The position numbers and the translations under genes are program-made. Below, one piece after another: positions 1-8,292 of a DNA stretch of 64,000 bases (position 1 is the first letter of the stretch; each line of letters starts with the position of its first letter). Below the pieces are notes generated by a model. That model was not told the DNA's origin and ran no database searches. It was given only the letters and a program-made list of their open reading frames with translations. Location: assembly GCF_000695685.1 (NCBI RefSeq), contig NZ_JFFR01000027.1, positions 186,001 through 250,000 of the forward strand, written 5' to 3'. The DNA is from Vibrio fortis (GTDB taxonomy: Bacteria > Pseudomonadota > Gammaproteobacteria > Enterobacterales > Vibrionaceae).

Positions 1-864
1 TCACAATCAATACAGAATCGCACAGGCGCACTGCGAGCGTTGGGCGCCTATCCAAGCCAAAATGCGCTTGTCGCTGTCGCGCGAGGATTGAAAGATTCAA
101 ACTCTGAAGTGCGAGAAGCAGCAGTGATTGGAGCTGCGCCATATCCTTTCGAGCATCGTTGGACACTCGTATCACCGTTACTCAATGATGAATCAGAAAT
201 GGTTAAACACAGCGCCGCTTCAAACCTTGTTCGTGATTACGGTGTGATGAATGCAGATCAGAAAGCGCAATTGGATGAGCCGGTAACATCTTTGATTGAG
301 TTCTTAGAGCAGCAGCCGACACAGGAGTATCAGTTGCTATTAGCTGATGTGCTGCGTTGGTACGCGCATCCAGATAAGGCAGAGACTATCTATCTTGAAC
401 TTGTGAAAACACGATCTGAAGATCCACAAGTATGGTTAAGCTTTGCAGATAACTACCGAGCTCAAGGGAGAGACAAAGAAGCAGTGAGCATACTGGATCG
501 TGGCCTTGAAAAAATGCCCGGCAATGCAGCCCTGCACTATTCAAAATCGCTCACTCTAGTGCGTTTAGAAGATAAAAGCGCAGCGGCTGCTGAAATAGAG
601 AAAGCAGCGCACCTAGCAAAAGATAACAGCTACTACTGGTACCTTAATGGTGTTTTACAAGAGCCTTTAAGCATAGATAAATCGACAGAATCATTCGAGA
701 AAGCGTACATGATCTCTGGTGCGCCAGAGCAATTGTATGCGGTGTGTGACATCTATGTGCGATATGGACATCAGAAGAGTGACGAGTGTTTGTCTGAGTT
801 GGGGAAGGTCGCTCCAGATTATGTAATCAAACAACTGAAAGAGAAGCGAGTTAACCCTAGTTAG
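1..864 (+). CDS. HEAT/TPR repeat protein, C-terminal part (5' end outside window)
   Basis: The frame is open from the first base, so this is the end of a longer gene; the TTG at 40 is internal. The first 90 or so visible residues are HEAT-like helical repeats (segments around ALRALGAYP, LKDSNSEVREAA and LLNDESEMVKHSA). The rest, from about residue 95, reads as tetratricopeptide helices (for example DPQVWLSFADNYRAQGRD and NAALHYSKSLTLVRLEDK). Such repeats are protein-binding scaffolds. In Vibrio and relatives a HEAT-TPR tail is often joined to an N-terminal multihaem cytochrome c domain, but no CxxCH motif lies in the visible part, so this is only a possibility. It is convergent with the porin gene and ends at a strong shared terminator. 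Confidence 0.75.
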   Translation, partial: SQSIQNRTGALRALGAYPSQNALVAVARGLKDSNSEVREAAVIGAAPYPFEHRWTLVSPLLNDESEMVKHSAASNLVRDYGVMNADQKAQLDEPVTSLIEFLEQQPTQEYQLLLADVLRWYAHPDKAETIYLELVKTRSEDPQVWLSFADNYRAQGRDKEAVSILDRGLEKMPGNAALHYSKSLTLVRLEDKSAAAAEIEKAAHLAKDNSYYWYLNGVLQEPLSIDKSTESFEKAYMISGAPEQLYAVCDIYVRYGHQKSDECLSELGKVAPDYVIKQLKEKRVNPS

Positions 865-870
865 TTATTA

Positions 871-900
871 AAAAAGAGCTCAACCAAGTTGAGCTCTTTT
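871..900 (+). terminator. Bidirectional rho-independent terminator
   Basis: AAAAGAGCTCAAC and GTTGAGCTCTTTT form a perfect stem with a CAA loop, A-rich on one side and T-rich on the other. It sits between two convergent genes and can serve both. Confidence 0.9.
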
Positions 901-921
901 GGTATCTGTCGATGAGGCATT

Positions 922-1971
922 CTAGAAAACAAAATTAAGCATGATGGTGTAGAGCATCGCATTATCGTCAGTTGGACTATCGATAAAGGCTCCGGTACCT
1001 CTGCGTGCCTCAAAATATTGTACTTCACCGTTTAGTGATACGTTTGGTAGCACATCGTAGTCCACGCCTAAGGTATAGCTATTTCCAGACAAGTGTTCAT
1101 GGTCATTAAACTGTGCACCATAGACCGCATAAGGAGTAAACAAGCCTAAGTGGTAGCCAAAACTGGTATAGAATGACGACGAAAAGTCATTGGTTTGTGC
1201 TTCGGCTGCAACGACTGCACTACCAAATTCGTATTCTGTTCCCAGTGACCACATCTGAATGTGTTGATTTTCAGTTGTTGGTAGAGGGCCTATTCCATCA
1301 ATAGTCAGTTTCTGATCGAAGTTTGAGTCTAGGAATGCGGCATTCCAGCGGTAGTTATCGCCGCTAATCACCATATTGATACCAAACATCCGATTTGTCG
1401 TAAATTTAATATCGGTTGTACTGTCAAACTCAACTTCGTTTTCATCTCTAATGCCGAAAAAAGGTGTTAACTGTAGACTGGCTTCATCGGTTAGCTCATG
1501 GTTCCAAGATACCTTCGCACCATTAAAGGCAGTGATACCGAGAATACTATTATAGACTTCCGTGGGTGGTCTTGCTGTCATGTATGCCTGGCCGACATAA
1601 TAGTATTCTGATGCAAGAAAGAGAGGTAGGCGAAGGCGACCAACACTGAAATCAAAGTTGTTGTATTCGTAGCCGATATAAGCCCATTCTAATGCTGGGT
1701 CATTCCAATCGTCCTGAGGTCTTTTTACTACTTGAACCGATGCTCTCAACGCGCTGAGGTAGTAGTCGAGTTGTAGACCAAATGTGGTGTCACAGTCGTA
1801 GCAGTTCTCGTCTTTAAAGCCGCGATTGATCATTAAAAGCGTCTCGTTATCTGACCTTGCCCATGATGTTGAGCCAAAGCCGCTTAAAGATAAGCTGTCT
1901 GTTAGCTCTATGACTGCAAAAGCAGGAGAGGCGAGAGCACAACCTAATACTGACGTTACAATTCTTTTCAT
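922..1971 (-). CDS. Outer-membrane porin-like beta-barrel protein
   Basis: 349 residues with a clear signal peptide (MKRIVTSVLGCALASPAFA), then alternating aromatic/polar strands typical of an outer-membrane barrel. It ends in an aromatic strand with terminal Phe (LNFVF), the usual BAM recognition end. A CYDC pair near residue 57 could form a disulfide. It starts only 2 nt after the stop of the PstS-like protein and is the last gene of a kinase, binding protein, porin unit. The role is probably solute passage or sensing across the outer membrane; no substrate can be read from sequence. A generic porin (OmpL/OprO-like) call is safest. Confidence 0.7.
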   Translation of the reverse strand: MKRIVTSVLGCALASPAFAVIELTDSLSLSGFGSTSWARSDNETLLMINRGFKDENCYDCDTTFGLQLDYYLSALRASVQVVKRPQDDWNDPALEWAYIGYEYNNFDFSVGRLRLPLFLASEYYYVGQAYMTARPPTEVYNSILGITAFNGAKVSWNHELTDEASLQLTPFFGIRDENEVEFDSTTDIKFTTNRMFGINMVISGDNYRWNAAFLDSNFDQKLTIDGIGPLPTTENQHIQMWSLGTEYEFGSAVVAAEAQTNDFSSSFYTSFGYHLGLFTPYAVYGAQFNDHEHLSGNSYTLGVDYDVLPNVSLNGEVQYFEARRGTGAFIDSPTDDNAMLYTIMLNFVF

Positions 1972-1973
1972 CG

Positions 1974-2450
1974 TTATTTCTCCGCGCTAATTACATAGAG
2001 CACATTGGCATCTTGAGGGATAGAATCTAATGGTGCGTAGCCGATACGGTTAGGTTTGTCGTTTAACCAGTTAATCAGATTCTCTGGGTTTGGGGCTTTA
2101 ATCTCTTTCGGATGTCTAGCTTTCCCCGAGAACGAGAGACTGGCCCAATGTGCATTCATCTGTGCGGTATTTTTTCCTAGTAGAAGTTGATAGAAATCCT
2201 GTCTTTCACTGGTGTTGGCAGGCCAATCAGATAGCTCAACTCGCTTACCGTTTAAGCGCTTAGTTTTGCCTCTGTATAGCTTTCTTGCCTTATTAATTGT
2301 TATCTCTTGAAACTCGGAGTCGAGAGAAAAGATAGCGTATTCGCCAACTGCATGAGCGGGGTTAATCATTAGGAGACAACCAAAGAACCCAAGAGCCGCA
2401 GGTTTCACGGCTTGGCGTTGTAATTGAATTAGTGTATTTCTCCAGTTCAT
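1974..2450 (-). CDS. Small PstS-like periplasmic binding-domain protein
   Basis: 158 residues. A signal segment (about residues 15-34, ending AHA) is followed by a compact domain with EITINKARKLYRGKTKRL and a C-terminal NRIGYAPLDSIPQDANVLYV element. This pattern is typical of short phosphate ABC transporter substrate-binding-like proteins common in Vibrio: the helix that follows the strand, then a GYAPLD-type turn. It is about half the length of a real PstS, so it is unlikely to be a classic two-lobed transporter receptor. It lies 9 nt downstream of the hybrid kinase and 2 nt upstream of the porin, and no ABC permease is nearby. A signalling partner that presents a ligand to the kinase is my inference. 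Confidence 0.65.
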   Translation of the reverse strand: MNWRNTLIQLQRQAVKPAALGFFGCLLMINPAHAVGEYAIFSLDSEFQEITINKARKLYRGKTKRLNGKRVELSDWPANTSERQDFYQLLLGKNTAQMNAHWASLSFSGKARHPKEIKAPNPENLINWLNDKPNRIGYAPLDSIPQDANVLYVISAEK

Positions 2451-2459
2451 TGGGCTCTC

Positions 2460-5400
2460 CTAGCTCGTAGCACTTTCAATCTGGTGGAACAATTTATCCT
2501 TTCGAACTGGTTTGGCTACATAGCCATCCATACCTGAGTCGTAACACTTTTGGATATCGTCATCGATGACACTTGCGGTCAGTGCGATGATTGGCGTTTT
2601 ATTGAGACCGAAACTTTGTTCATGTTCTCGGATTTCTCGAGTTGCGGTGAAACCATCTTTTACTGGCATCATGCAATCCATCAAAATGACGTCGTAACTG
2701 TTGTCTTTACGGTACATGTCGACCGCTATTTGCCCATTGTCTGCGATCTCGAAAGCGTAGCCGCCCTTTTTAAGCATCACCGACGCTACTTTTTGATTTA
2801 CACGATTATCTTCAACTAACAGAATTCTTTCTGATTTGGCGACAATGTTTTCTACCTCTTCTTTTGGTGTAAACGTTGGCTGCGGTGTTGAAGCGATTGG
2901 TGCGGAAGTTTGAACCGCTGCTTGCTCAGAATCTTTTTTCTCCGATTCTTTGACACTATTGATTGGTGTTACCATCGCAATATTTACTTCAGATTGGAGT
3001 TGTTGAGTTAGTGGGATAGGAGCACTTGTATCGATCGCTGAAATTACTTTCTCCTTTAACATTTCAAATTTGAACGGCTTAGGAATGTAATCGTCCATAC
3101 CGACGTCGAAACATCTTTGGATGTCATCATCAATAACACTGGCGGTGAGTGCGATGATAGGTATGCGGCGTGGAGAGTTAATCTCTTGTTCGATTCTGCG
3201 TATATGGGCGGTTGCCTCAAAGCCATCCATAACCGGCATCATGCAGTCCATTAAAATAGCGGCGTAATGCGGGTTCACGGTGTACATATCAACCGCTTCT
3301 TGCCCGTTATTGGCAAACTCGAAGGTGTAGCCACTTTTGCCAACGTGTAAACCGGCGATCTTTTGATTTATCTTGTTGTCTTCAACAATCAAGATCACCT
3401 GTGACGCACACTGTTTTAAAGTTTTGTTCTCAGCGCGCTCAGCTTGTCCTTGGCTATCACAATGCTCAAGTGCTTTTATGAACCTCAAACCAAGTAGCGG
3501 TTGTGATACTTGAGCTGTGATACTTGAGCCTAGATCAACTGGTTCACTCAGGAAGGAACGAATTAGACAAATCTTCACACCTTGTCCACTTACATCATCT
3601 AAGAGCGACGTATGATCACTGGCTTGTAGCTGTTCGTCTTCTGCGAAGATAACGGTAGTTGGTTTAGCTTTATCGATAGACTCCAATAGAGCAGGGAGCT
3701 CGCTCGCTGAGTTTGAAGCTTTAGATAGCGTGATTGAATAAAACTCTAAATCTTGCTCGATGCGCTGTGCTAGGTGCTGGTTGTTGCTTACTAAAATAAT
3801 GTTTGAAGTGGCTGTGCTCGGTTTGGTTGCATCTACATCAATCGGCAACTCAAGGTCAAAGTAGAAGCAACTTCCTTTTCCTTTCACTGAATCTAATTGG
3901 ATTTTCCCGCCCATTAATTCCACTAATTGAGTACTGATCGCTAGACCGAGCCCCGTACCACCGAACTGGCGGGTAGTGGAATCATCTTCTTGAGCAAATG
4001 GTTCAAATATCTGTTTCTGCTGCTTCTCATCGATACCGATACCTGTATCTTGCACAGAGAAACGAACCTTAACGCTATGAGCATGACTTTCTTCTGCGTT
4101 AGGAGTGCTCTGATTTACAGAGTTAATGTCGCCTAAAGTATCAATCGATAGAGTCACCGCACCTTCAGTGGTAAATTTCACAGCGTTAGACATGAAGTTC
4201 ATGAGCACTTGTCTTAAACGGTGATCATCAATCATGACACGACTTGGGGTATTCGGGCTGATGTTGACGTTAAGCGCTATCTTCTGCTCTTTAGCCTTTG
4301 GCGCGACAATTGAGGCAATATCATAAATCGATTCACGGATTGAGGCAGAATGAGGGCTTATTAGCAGCATCCCCGACTCAATTTTCGAGAAGTCGAGAAT
4401 GTCATTGATGAGACTTAACAGTAGGTGCGACGATGTATCGATAGTATCAACATAGTCTCGCTGCGTTGGTGTAAGTTGGGTATCGGATAAAATCTCCGAA
4501 ATACCAATAACTCCATTAAGTGGCGTTCGGATTTCGTGAGACATATTAGCCAAAAAGCTGCTCTTTGCTTTACTTGCCTGAATCGCATCGTCTTTTGCTC
4601 TCTCCGCATCTTCTTTTGCTAACGTCAGGCGCTCTTTTGCGTGCTCCCTCTCAATGGTTAACCTTTCAACTTGCTGGGCGAAGAGGCTCAATTCATCTTT
4701 ACCTTGAACCAACTTAGATAGTGATGGACGTTGACGCCCGTCTTCACTTTTAAGGAATTTTAAGATTAATCCCAAATTATTCGTCACTTGACGCGCTAAG
4801 CTGAACGTGAGCCCCATGACTACAGCTGCGAGCAGAGTAACCAGACTAATAAACAGTGTTCTTTGCGTCTCTGCATTACTGATCGCGAGTTCCACTTCGC
4901 TTTGGAACTCTTGTTTAATGACGTTTGACAACTCTTGAAGAAGATTCAACCTAGCACTCATAGCAGCTAAACCAGTTTTGATCTCGTCCGATGAAAGTTG
5001 GTTTATGGACTCTGCACTGAATAGGGCACTTCTGATTTCTTGGCTTTGAATGAACACCTCATTACGAAACACTTCGACCATCTGAGCAACTTGGTTTTCA
5101 TTAGCATTGAGAGTGATAAAACGCTCCAAAAACAACAGTTGTCTTTCACCGAGTGTTTTAATCTGTTCTGCTAACTCTGGGTCGTACTCCTGTTGGTTTT
5201 GGAAAATGTCCAGCAGTGAAGCGCTCAACTTAAATTCTTCGTTGGACCAAAACGAGAGCCACTCCAACTGTTGAAGAGCGTTTAAGTGTTGTTGAATTTC
5301 GCGTTTGGTGACTTCAAAGGGTACACGTTCGATGGATAACAGGAGTTGCTTGTAGAGGTCACTTTGCCATTCGATGGCGTCTAATTTATCGAAGCTATCG

Positions 5401-5750
5401 GTTGCTTCCATAGTTGACAATGTTGCTTCGCTAAAGTCAGAAAGCAGCTGGTTTACCTCATTTGATTGTTCACGAAATATGACCGGAGAGAGGGCTTTTA
5501 ACTCCTCTTTTGCTTGAGCACTTTGAGCAACAAAACTGGTTGGGTCTGGAGCAAGCGTGCTCCTATAAAGTATTGATATGTCTTGTAAATAGACCGCTAA
5601 CTTATTTGTCCTCTCAAAGTCATGTAACTGCTCAGTTAAGAATAGTGCTTGTCTACCTGCGAGAAACAACAGCAAGGAGATAGGAAGTAGTACTAAGCCG
5701 AAGAGTTTGTGTTTGACTGACAAATTATTCCATATTGTTTTTGTAGACAT
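2460..5750 (-). CDS. Hybrid sensor histidine kinase with two intact C-terminal receiver domains
   Basis: Start taken at the ATG at 5750, which follows GGAAC; the longer frame begins at an unlikely TTG. 1096 residues: TM1 at about 14-34, a helical periplasmic sensor to about 295, TM2 near 300-320, then HisKA with SHEIRTPLNG (phospho-His about H405), a HATPase with DTGIGI and GGTGLGLAIS, a degenerate receiver-like segment (about 645-755) lacking an obvious phospho-Asp, then two receivers with Asp at about 835 and 1025 (both in LMDCMMPV). The last two receivers are close copies of each other. There is no HPt domain, so phosphotransfer must use a separate HPt protein. It heads a unit with a PstS-like protein and a porin. 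Confidence 0.9.
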   Translation of the reverse strand: MSTKTIWNNLSVKHKLFGLVLLPISLLLFLAGRQALFLTEQLHDFERTNKLAVYLQDISILYRSTLAPDPTSFVAQSAQAKEELKALSPVIFREQSNEVNQLLSDFSEATLSTMEATDSFDKLDAIEWQSDLYKQLLLSIERVPFEVTKREIQQHLNALQQLEWLSFWSNEEFKLSASLLDIFQNQQEYDPELAEQIKTLGERQLLFLERFITLNANENQVAQMVEVFRNEVFIQSQEIRSALFSAESINQLSSDEIKTGLAAMSARLNLLQELSNVIKQEFQSEVELAISNAETQRTLFISLVTLLAAVVMGLTFSLARQVTNNLGLILKFLKSEDGRQRPSLSKLVQGKDELSLFAQQVERLTIEREHAKERLTLAKEDAERAKDDAIQASKAKSSFLANMSHEIRTPLNGVIGISEILSDTQLTPTQRDYVDTIDTSSHLLLSLINDILDFSKIESGMLLISPHSASIRESIYDIASIVAPKAKEQKIALNVNISPNTPSRVMIDDHRLRQVLMNFMSNAVKFTTEGAVTLSIDTLGDINSVNQSTPNAEESHAHSVKVRFSVQDTGIGIDEKQQKQIFEPFAQEDDSTTRQFGGTGLGLAISTQLVELMGGKIQLDSVKGKGSCFYFDLELPIDVDATKPSTATSNIILVSNNQHLAQRIEQDLEFYSITLSKASNSASELPALLESIDKAKPTTVIFAEDEQLQASDHTSLLDDVSGQGVKICLIRSFLSEPVDLGSSITAQVSQPLLGLRFIKALEHCDSQGQAERAENKTLKQCASQVILIVEDNKINQKIAGLHVGKSGYTFEFANNGQEAVDMYTVNPHYAAILMDCMMPVMDGFEATAHIRRIEQEINSPRRIPIIALTASVIDDDIQRCFDVGMDDYIPKPFKFEMLKEKVISAIDTSAPIPLTQQLQSEVNIAMVTPINSVKESEKKDSEQAAVQTSAPIASTPQPTFTPKEEVENIVAKSERILLVEDNRVNQKVASVMLKKGGYAFEIADNGQIAVDMYRKDNSYDVILMDCMMPVKDGFTATREIREHEQSFGLNKTPIIALTASVIDDDIQKCYDSGMDGYVAKPVRKDKLFHQIESATS

Positions 5751-5866
5751 ATAGGTTCCGTCCAACTACACGCATATACAAACAGTAGGACAAACTGCCC
5801 AAATTGGAAATTTTATTTGATGAATTTTGAATGAAGTGTGGAACAGGTAACTATTTGATGGAGGTA

Positions 5867-7288
5867 TTAATTTAGGATTGGAGTACGACCTTTTGACTTG
5901 TACCAAAGCCCTACCAAAATGAGGGAGTTAGTGTTGATGTTTAAAGAGGAATTTATCCCGCCATTTGAGTACTTACCTGCTGGTATACTGCGAAACTTTA
6001 GACTGCTACCTAGTACCTCTTGGTACAACAAATCGCTAAACTCATCATCAAACAAGACACTGAAACCAAATCCAACTTTGTTGCTAAGAACTTGCGGATT
6101 TTCAATGGTTTTTCCTGAAGGACTAACGCTTGTCCAAGCCTTTCCGTAATAGTAGATATTGTTATAAGCAAACCAAGGGTTTTTGCTCATTGCGTCTTCA
6201 GCGTACGCGCTGATGATTCCGGTCTCTTCCCATTTTTGCTTGTGTAGCTCATAAAAGGGCACTAATTGACTCCAACTCGGGTCACTTTGATACTCAATAC
6301 TCGCAAGGACATAAGGATCACTGGTTAGGAAAGGGACGTTACGCGAGTCAATCTGAATATCGACACCTTGAATCTCGATCGTTTCTAAGTAGTTATCTAG
6401 GTCTGGAAAGGGCAACTCATAGCCATACATTTTGAAACCTTCAGCCGCGTACTGAAGATAGCCATTTCTTCCTTCTTGACGGTAGTACTCGCGATTTTTA
6501 TAGAGTTTCGCCCCAAAGAGTGTGCCGTTGTGTACTGCTCGACTAAGATCCCATCGTGTGACGATTTCCTTTACGCTTGGAGAGAGTTCTGGGTGTTGCT
6601 GTTCTAGAATCTTCAGCCAAATGAGAAGCCGACCTATATCTAATGCGGACCAACCGTTGCCGTTACTTTCGCTATCACTCAAACGGCCTGAGGGCAGCCC
6701 GGTTTTAGTGCTGTATTCTCGGTTTGGTAAACTGCCTTTGTAGAGCGGGAATGAGCTTAAAGTAGCCAGTGTTTTCTCAAGTTCGTAATGCACTTGCTCA
6801 GTCTCTTTCATGCCTAATGCTTCTAAGGCGAGGGTCGCAGCAATACCACTCGCTACATCCCACATCGTCGTATGGCTATAACCTTGGACGGAATTCCACA
6901 ATCCTGTCTCTTTATGGAAGTTACGTTGGATGTAATGCTCCGCCTTTTTAGCGAGCAAACGTTCATTTCGACTTAGTGCTATTGGAGCGTCGTTTTTGAC
7001 AATGGTTGATTGAGGATGACCGACATGCACTTCTTCTTGGATGGTATCCGTTACATTGTTCTCTTTTGCATCTTCAACAATCGGCGGTGCAATCACTCTT
7101 CGATAGTATTGTGTTTTAGGCGCAGTAGCAGATTCAACACTTTCACCTCTTACACCTCGTTGCCCATAAAAGCTAACCTCTTCATCGCCATAGCTAGCGA
7201 AAGAGTTAAAAAAGGCCATAAGACTCAAAAACAGCGTCTTATATTGGGTATGTCTATGAAGAAATCGTGACAATGCAATCTGACTCAT
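5867..7288 (-). CDS. DUF3131-containing secreted protein
   Basis: 473 residues. A hydrophobic segment at about 18-32 looks like a signal peptide or anchor; residues 35-100 are low-complexity linker, and from about 105 the DUF3131 domain begins. Diagnostic elements: ETGLWNSVQGYSHTTMWD (W143, D144), a GNGWSALDIGRLLIW segment and a late PWFAYNNIYYYGKAW segment. They align by eye with the three DUF3131 proteins encoded at 20764-24912, so this is a detached fourth copy. In place of the (S/T)ES motif of two paralogues it reads SDP. DUF3131 has no established activity; the aromatic/acidic helices suggest carbohydrate handling in the periplasm. No terminator is obvious before the kinase gene 116 nt downstream. 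Confidence 0.8.
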   Translation of the reverse strand: MSQIALSRFLHRHTQYKTLFLSLMAFFNSFASYGDEEVSFYGQRGVRGESVESATAPKTQYYRRVIAPPIVEDAKENNVTDTIQEEVHVGHPQSTIVKNDAPIALSRNERLLAKKAEHYIQRNFHKETGLWNSVQGYSHTTMWDVASGIAATLALEALGMKETEQVHYELEKTLATLSSFPLYKGSLPNREYSTKTGLPSGRLSDSESNGNGWSALDIGRLLIWLKILEQQHPELSPSVKEIVTRWDLSRAVHNGTLFGAKLYKNREYYRQEGRNGYLQYAAEGFKMYGYELPFPDLDNYLETIEIQGVDIQIDSRNVPFLTSDPYVLASIEYQSDPSWSQLVPFYELHKQKWEETGIISAYAEDAMSKNPWFAYNNIYYYGKAWTSVSPSGKTIENPQVLSNKVGFGFSVLFDDEFSDLLYQEVLGSSLKFRSIPAGKYSNGGINSSLNINTNSLILVGLWYKSKGRTPILN

Positions 7289-7448
7289 AATGTTTGTCTA
7301 ACATAATGATAATACAACTTATTGTTTAACAGAGTTTAAATTCCAAAAAATGTGAGAATAGAAGTTGGTGATAATTTGAACAATTAGCTTGTTGTTGATC
7401 GGGATTAGCTGTTAAGCTTGAGGCATAACAACGGACAGAACTGGCTAG

Positions 7449-8117
7449 ATGGATTTTGATTTAGTTAGGAATAAGATTGTTATGTTCAAATTTTACGATT
7501 TCCTCCGCGAAATAGGCGTTGTTGTCCCAGAGCAGCAAGCTTCTCACAATAATTTTTCTGCTGACTACCATTACTCAAGTTCTCGTTATCAAATTGAAGA
7601 ACCCGCAAAAAAGAGAATTGCAGATTACTTGTCTTCCAATGTACTCAAGCGATTGAATTGTGGTGATGTATCGAATTCTAACGGTGTTATTGCTTTTTCA
7701 TTTGGTGATAGCGACGACGTCAATCAACTCCTTGCAAAAGAGGTGGAAAGATTCCACCAAGAAAATCCACTCGCTCCTTGTTACGTACAGCAAGAGGTCG
7801 CTGCTCATTTAAAAGCAACGCCTCATGTGAGTATTGAAAACAACGCTTATCAAACCACAACGGATGTTGCGAGAGCTGCATTGAACGATATTGGTCTCGC
7901 GAAGATCACGGTGATCGCGCAGTCTTGGCACGCACAGCGTTGTATCGAAACTTGTGAATCGCTTGGTTTTGAAGTGGTCGCATTGAGAGTGAATGATGGA
8001 TTTCCGGCCAAAGACCCACAGCCTTGGGTAAGGAACCCGATTAACTGGATCATTAAAGAGAGCCATCGAGAAGTCGCGACTGGTTATGAAATCAGTGAGC
8101 AGTTTAATCTGGTTTAG
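7449..8117 (+). CDS. YdcF/SanA-like (DUF218-type) protein, tentative
   Basis: 222 residues, no signal peptide or membrane segment visible. The central and C-terminal part follows the layout of the YdcF/ElyC/SanA fold: a beta strand ending in SFGD, CYVQQEVAAHL, then SIENNAYQTTTDVARAAL, then a strand plus KITVIAQSWHAQRC and LGFEVVAL. These resemble the ENA.NT..EA and VTS..H..RA elements of that family, although the usual GG motif is missing. An ATG at 7482 (residue 12) is an alternative start. It is divergent from the DUF3131 gene at 5867-7288. Function unknown; in relatives the fold is linked to envelope polymer metabolism. Confidence 0.5.
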   Translation: MDFDLVRNKIVMFKFYDFLREIGVVVPEQQASHNNFSADYHYSSSRYQIEEPAKKRIADYLSSNVLKRLNCGDVSNSNGVIAFSFGDSDDVNQLLAKEVERFHQENPLAPCYVQQEVAAHLKATPHVSIENNAYQTTTDVARAALNDIGLAKITVIAQSWHAQRCIETCESLGFEVVALRVNDGFPAKDPQPWVRNPINWIIKESHREVATGYEISEQFNLV

Positions 8118-8292
8118 TAACGTGATATTGAATTTTAAACATGGGGTTATCACTAACTTCATGAAATCTTGTAAGTTGTGCTCTATTGCAAGTTATCGAG
8201 GAATTACAAAGAGATAATCACAAATTAATCTATCCTTCTCCTGAAATAAATCAATTTTTGTCTATACTCACTTCATAATAATATGCAACTAA

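Noticed and set aside
5751..5765. Upstream TTG start of the hybrid kinase
   Set aside because: The extension would contain the ribosome site of the ATG at 5750.
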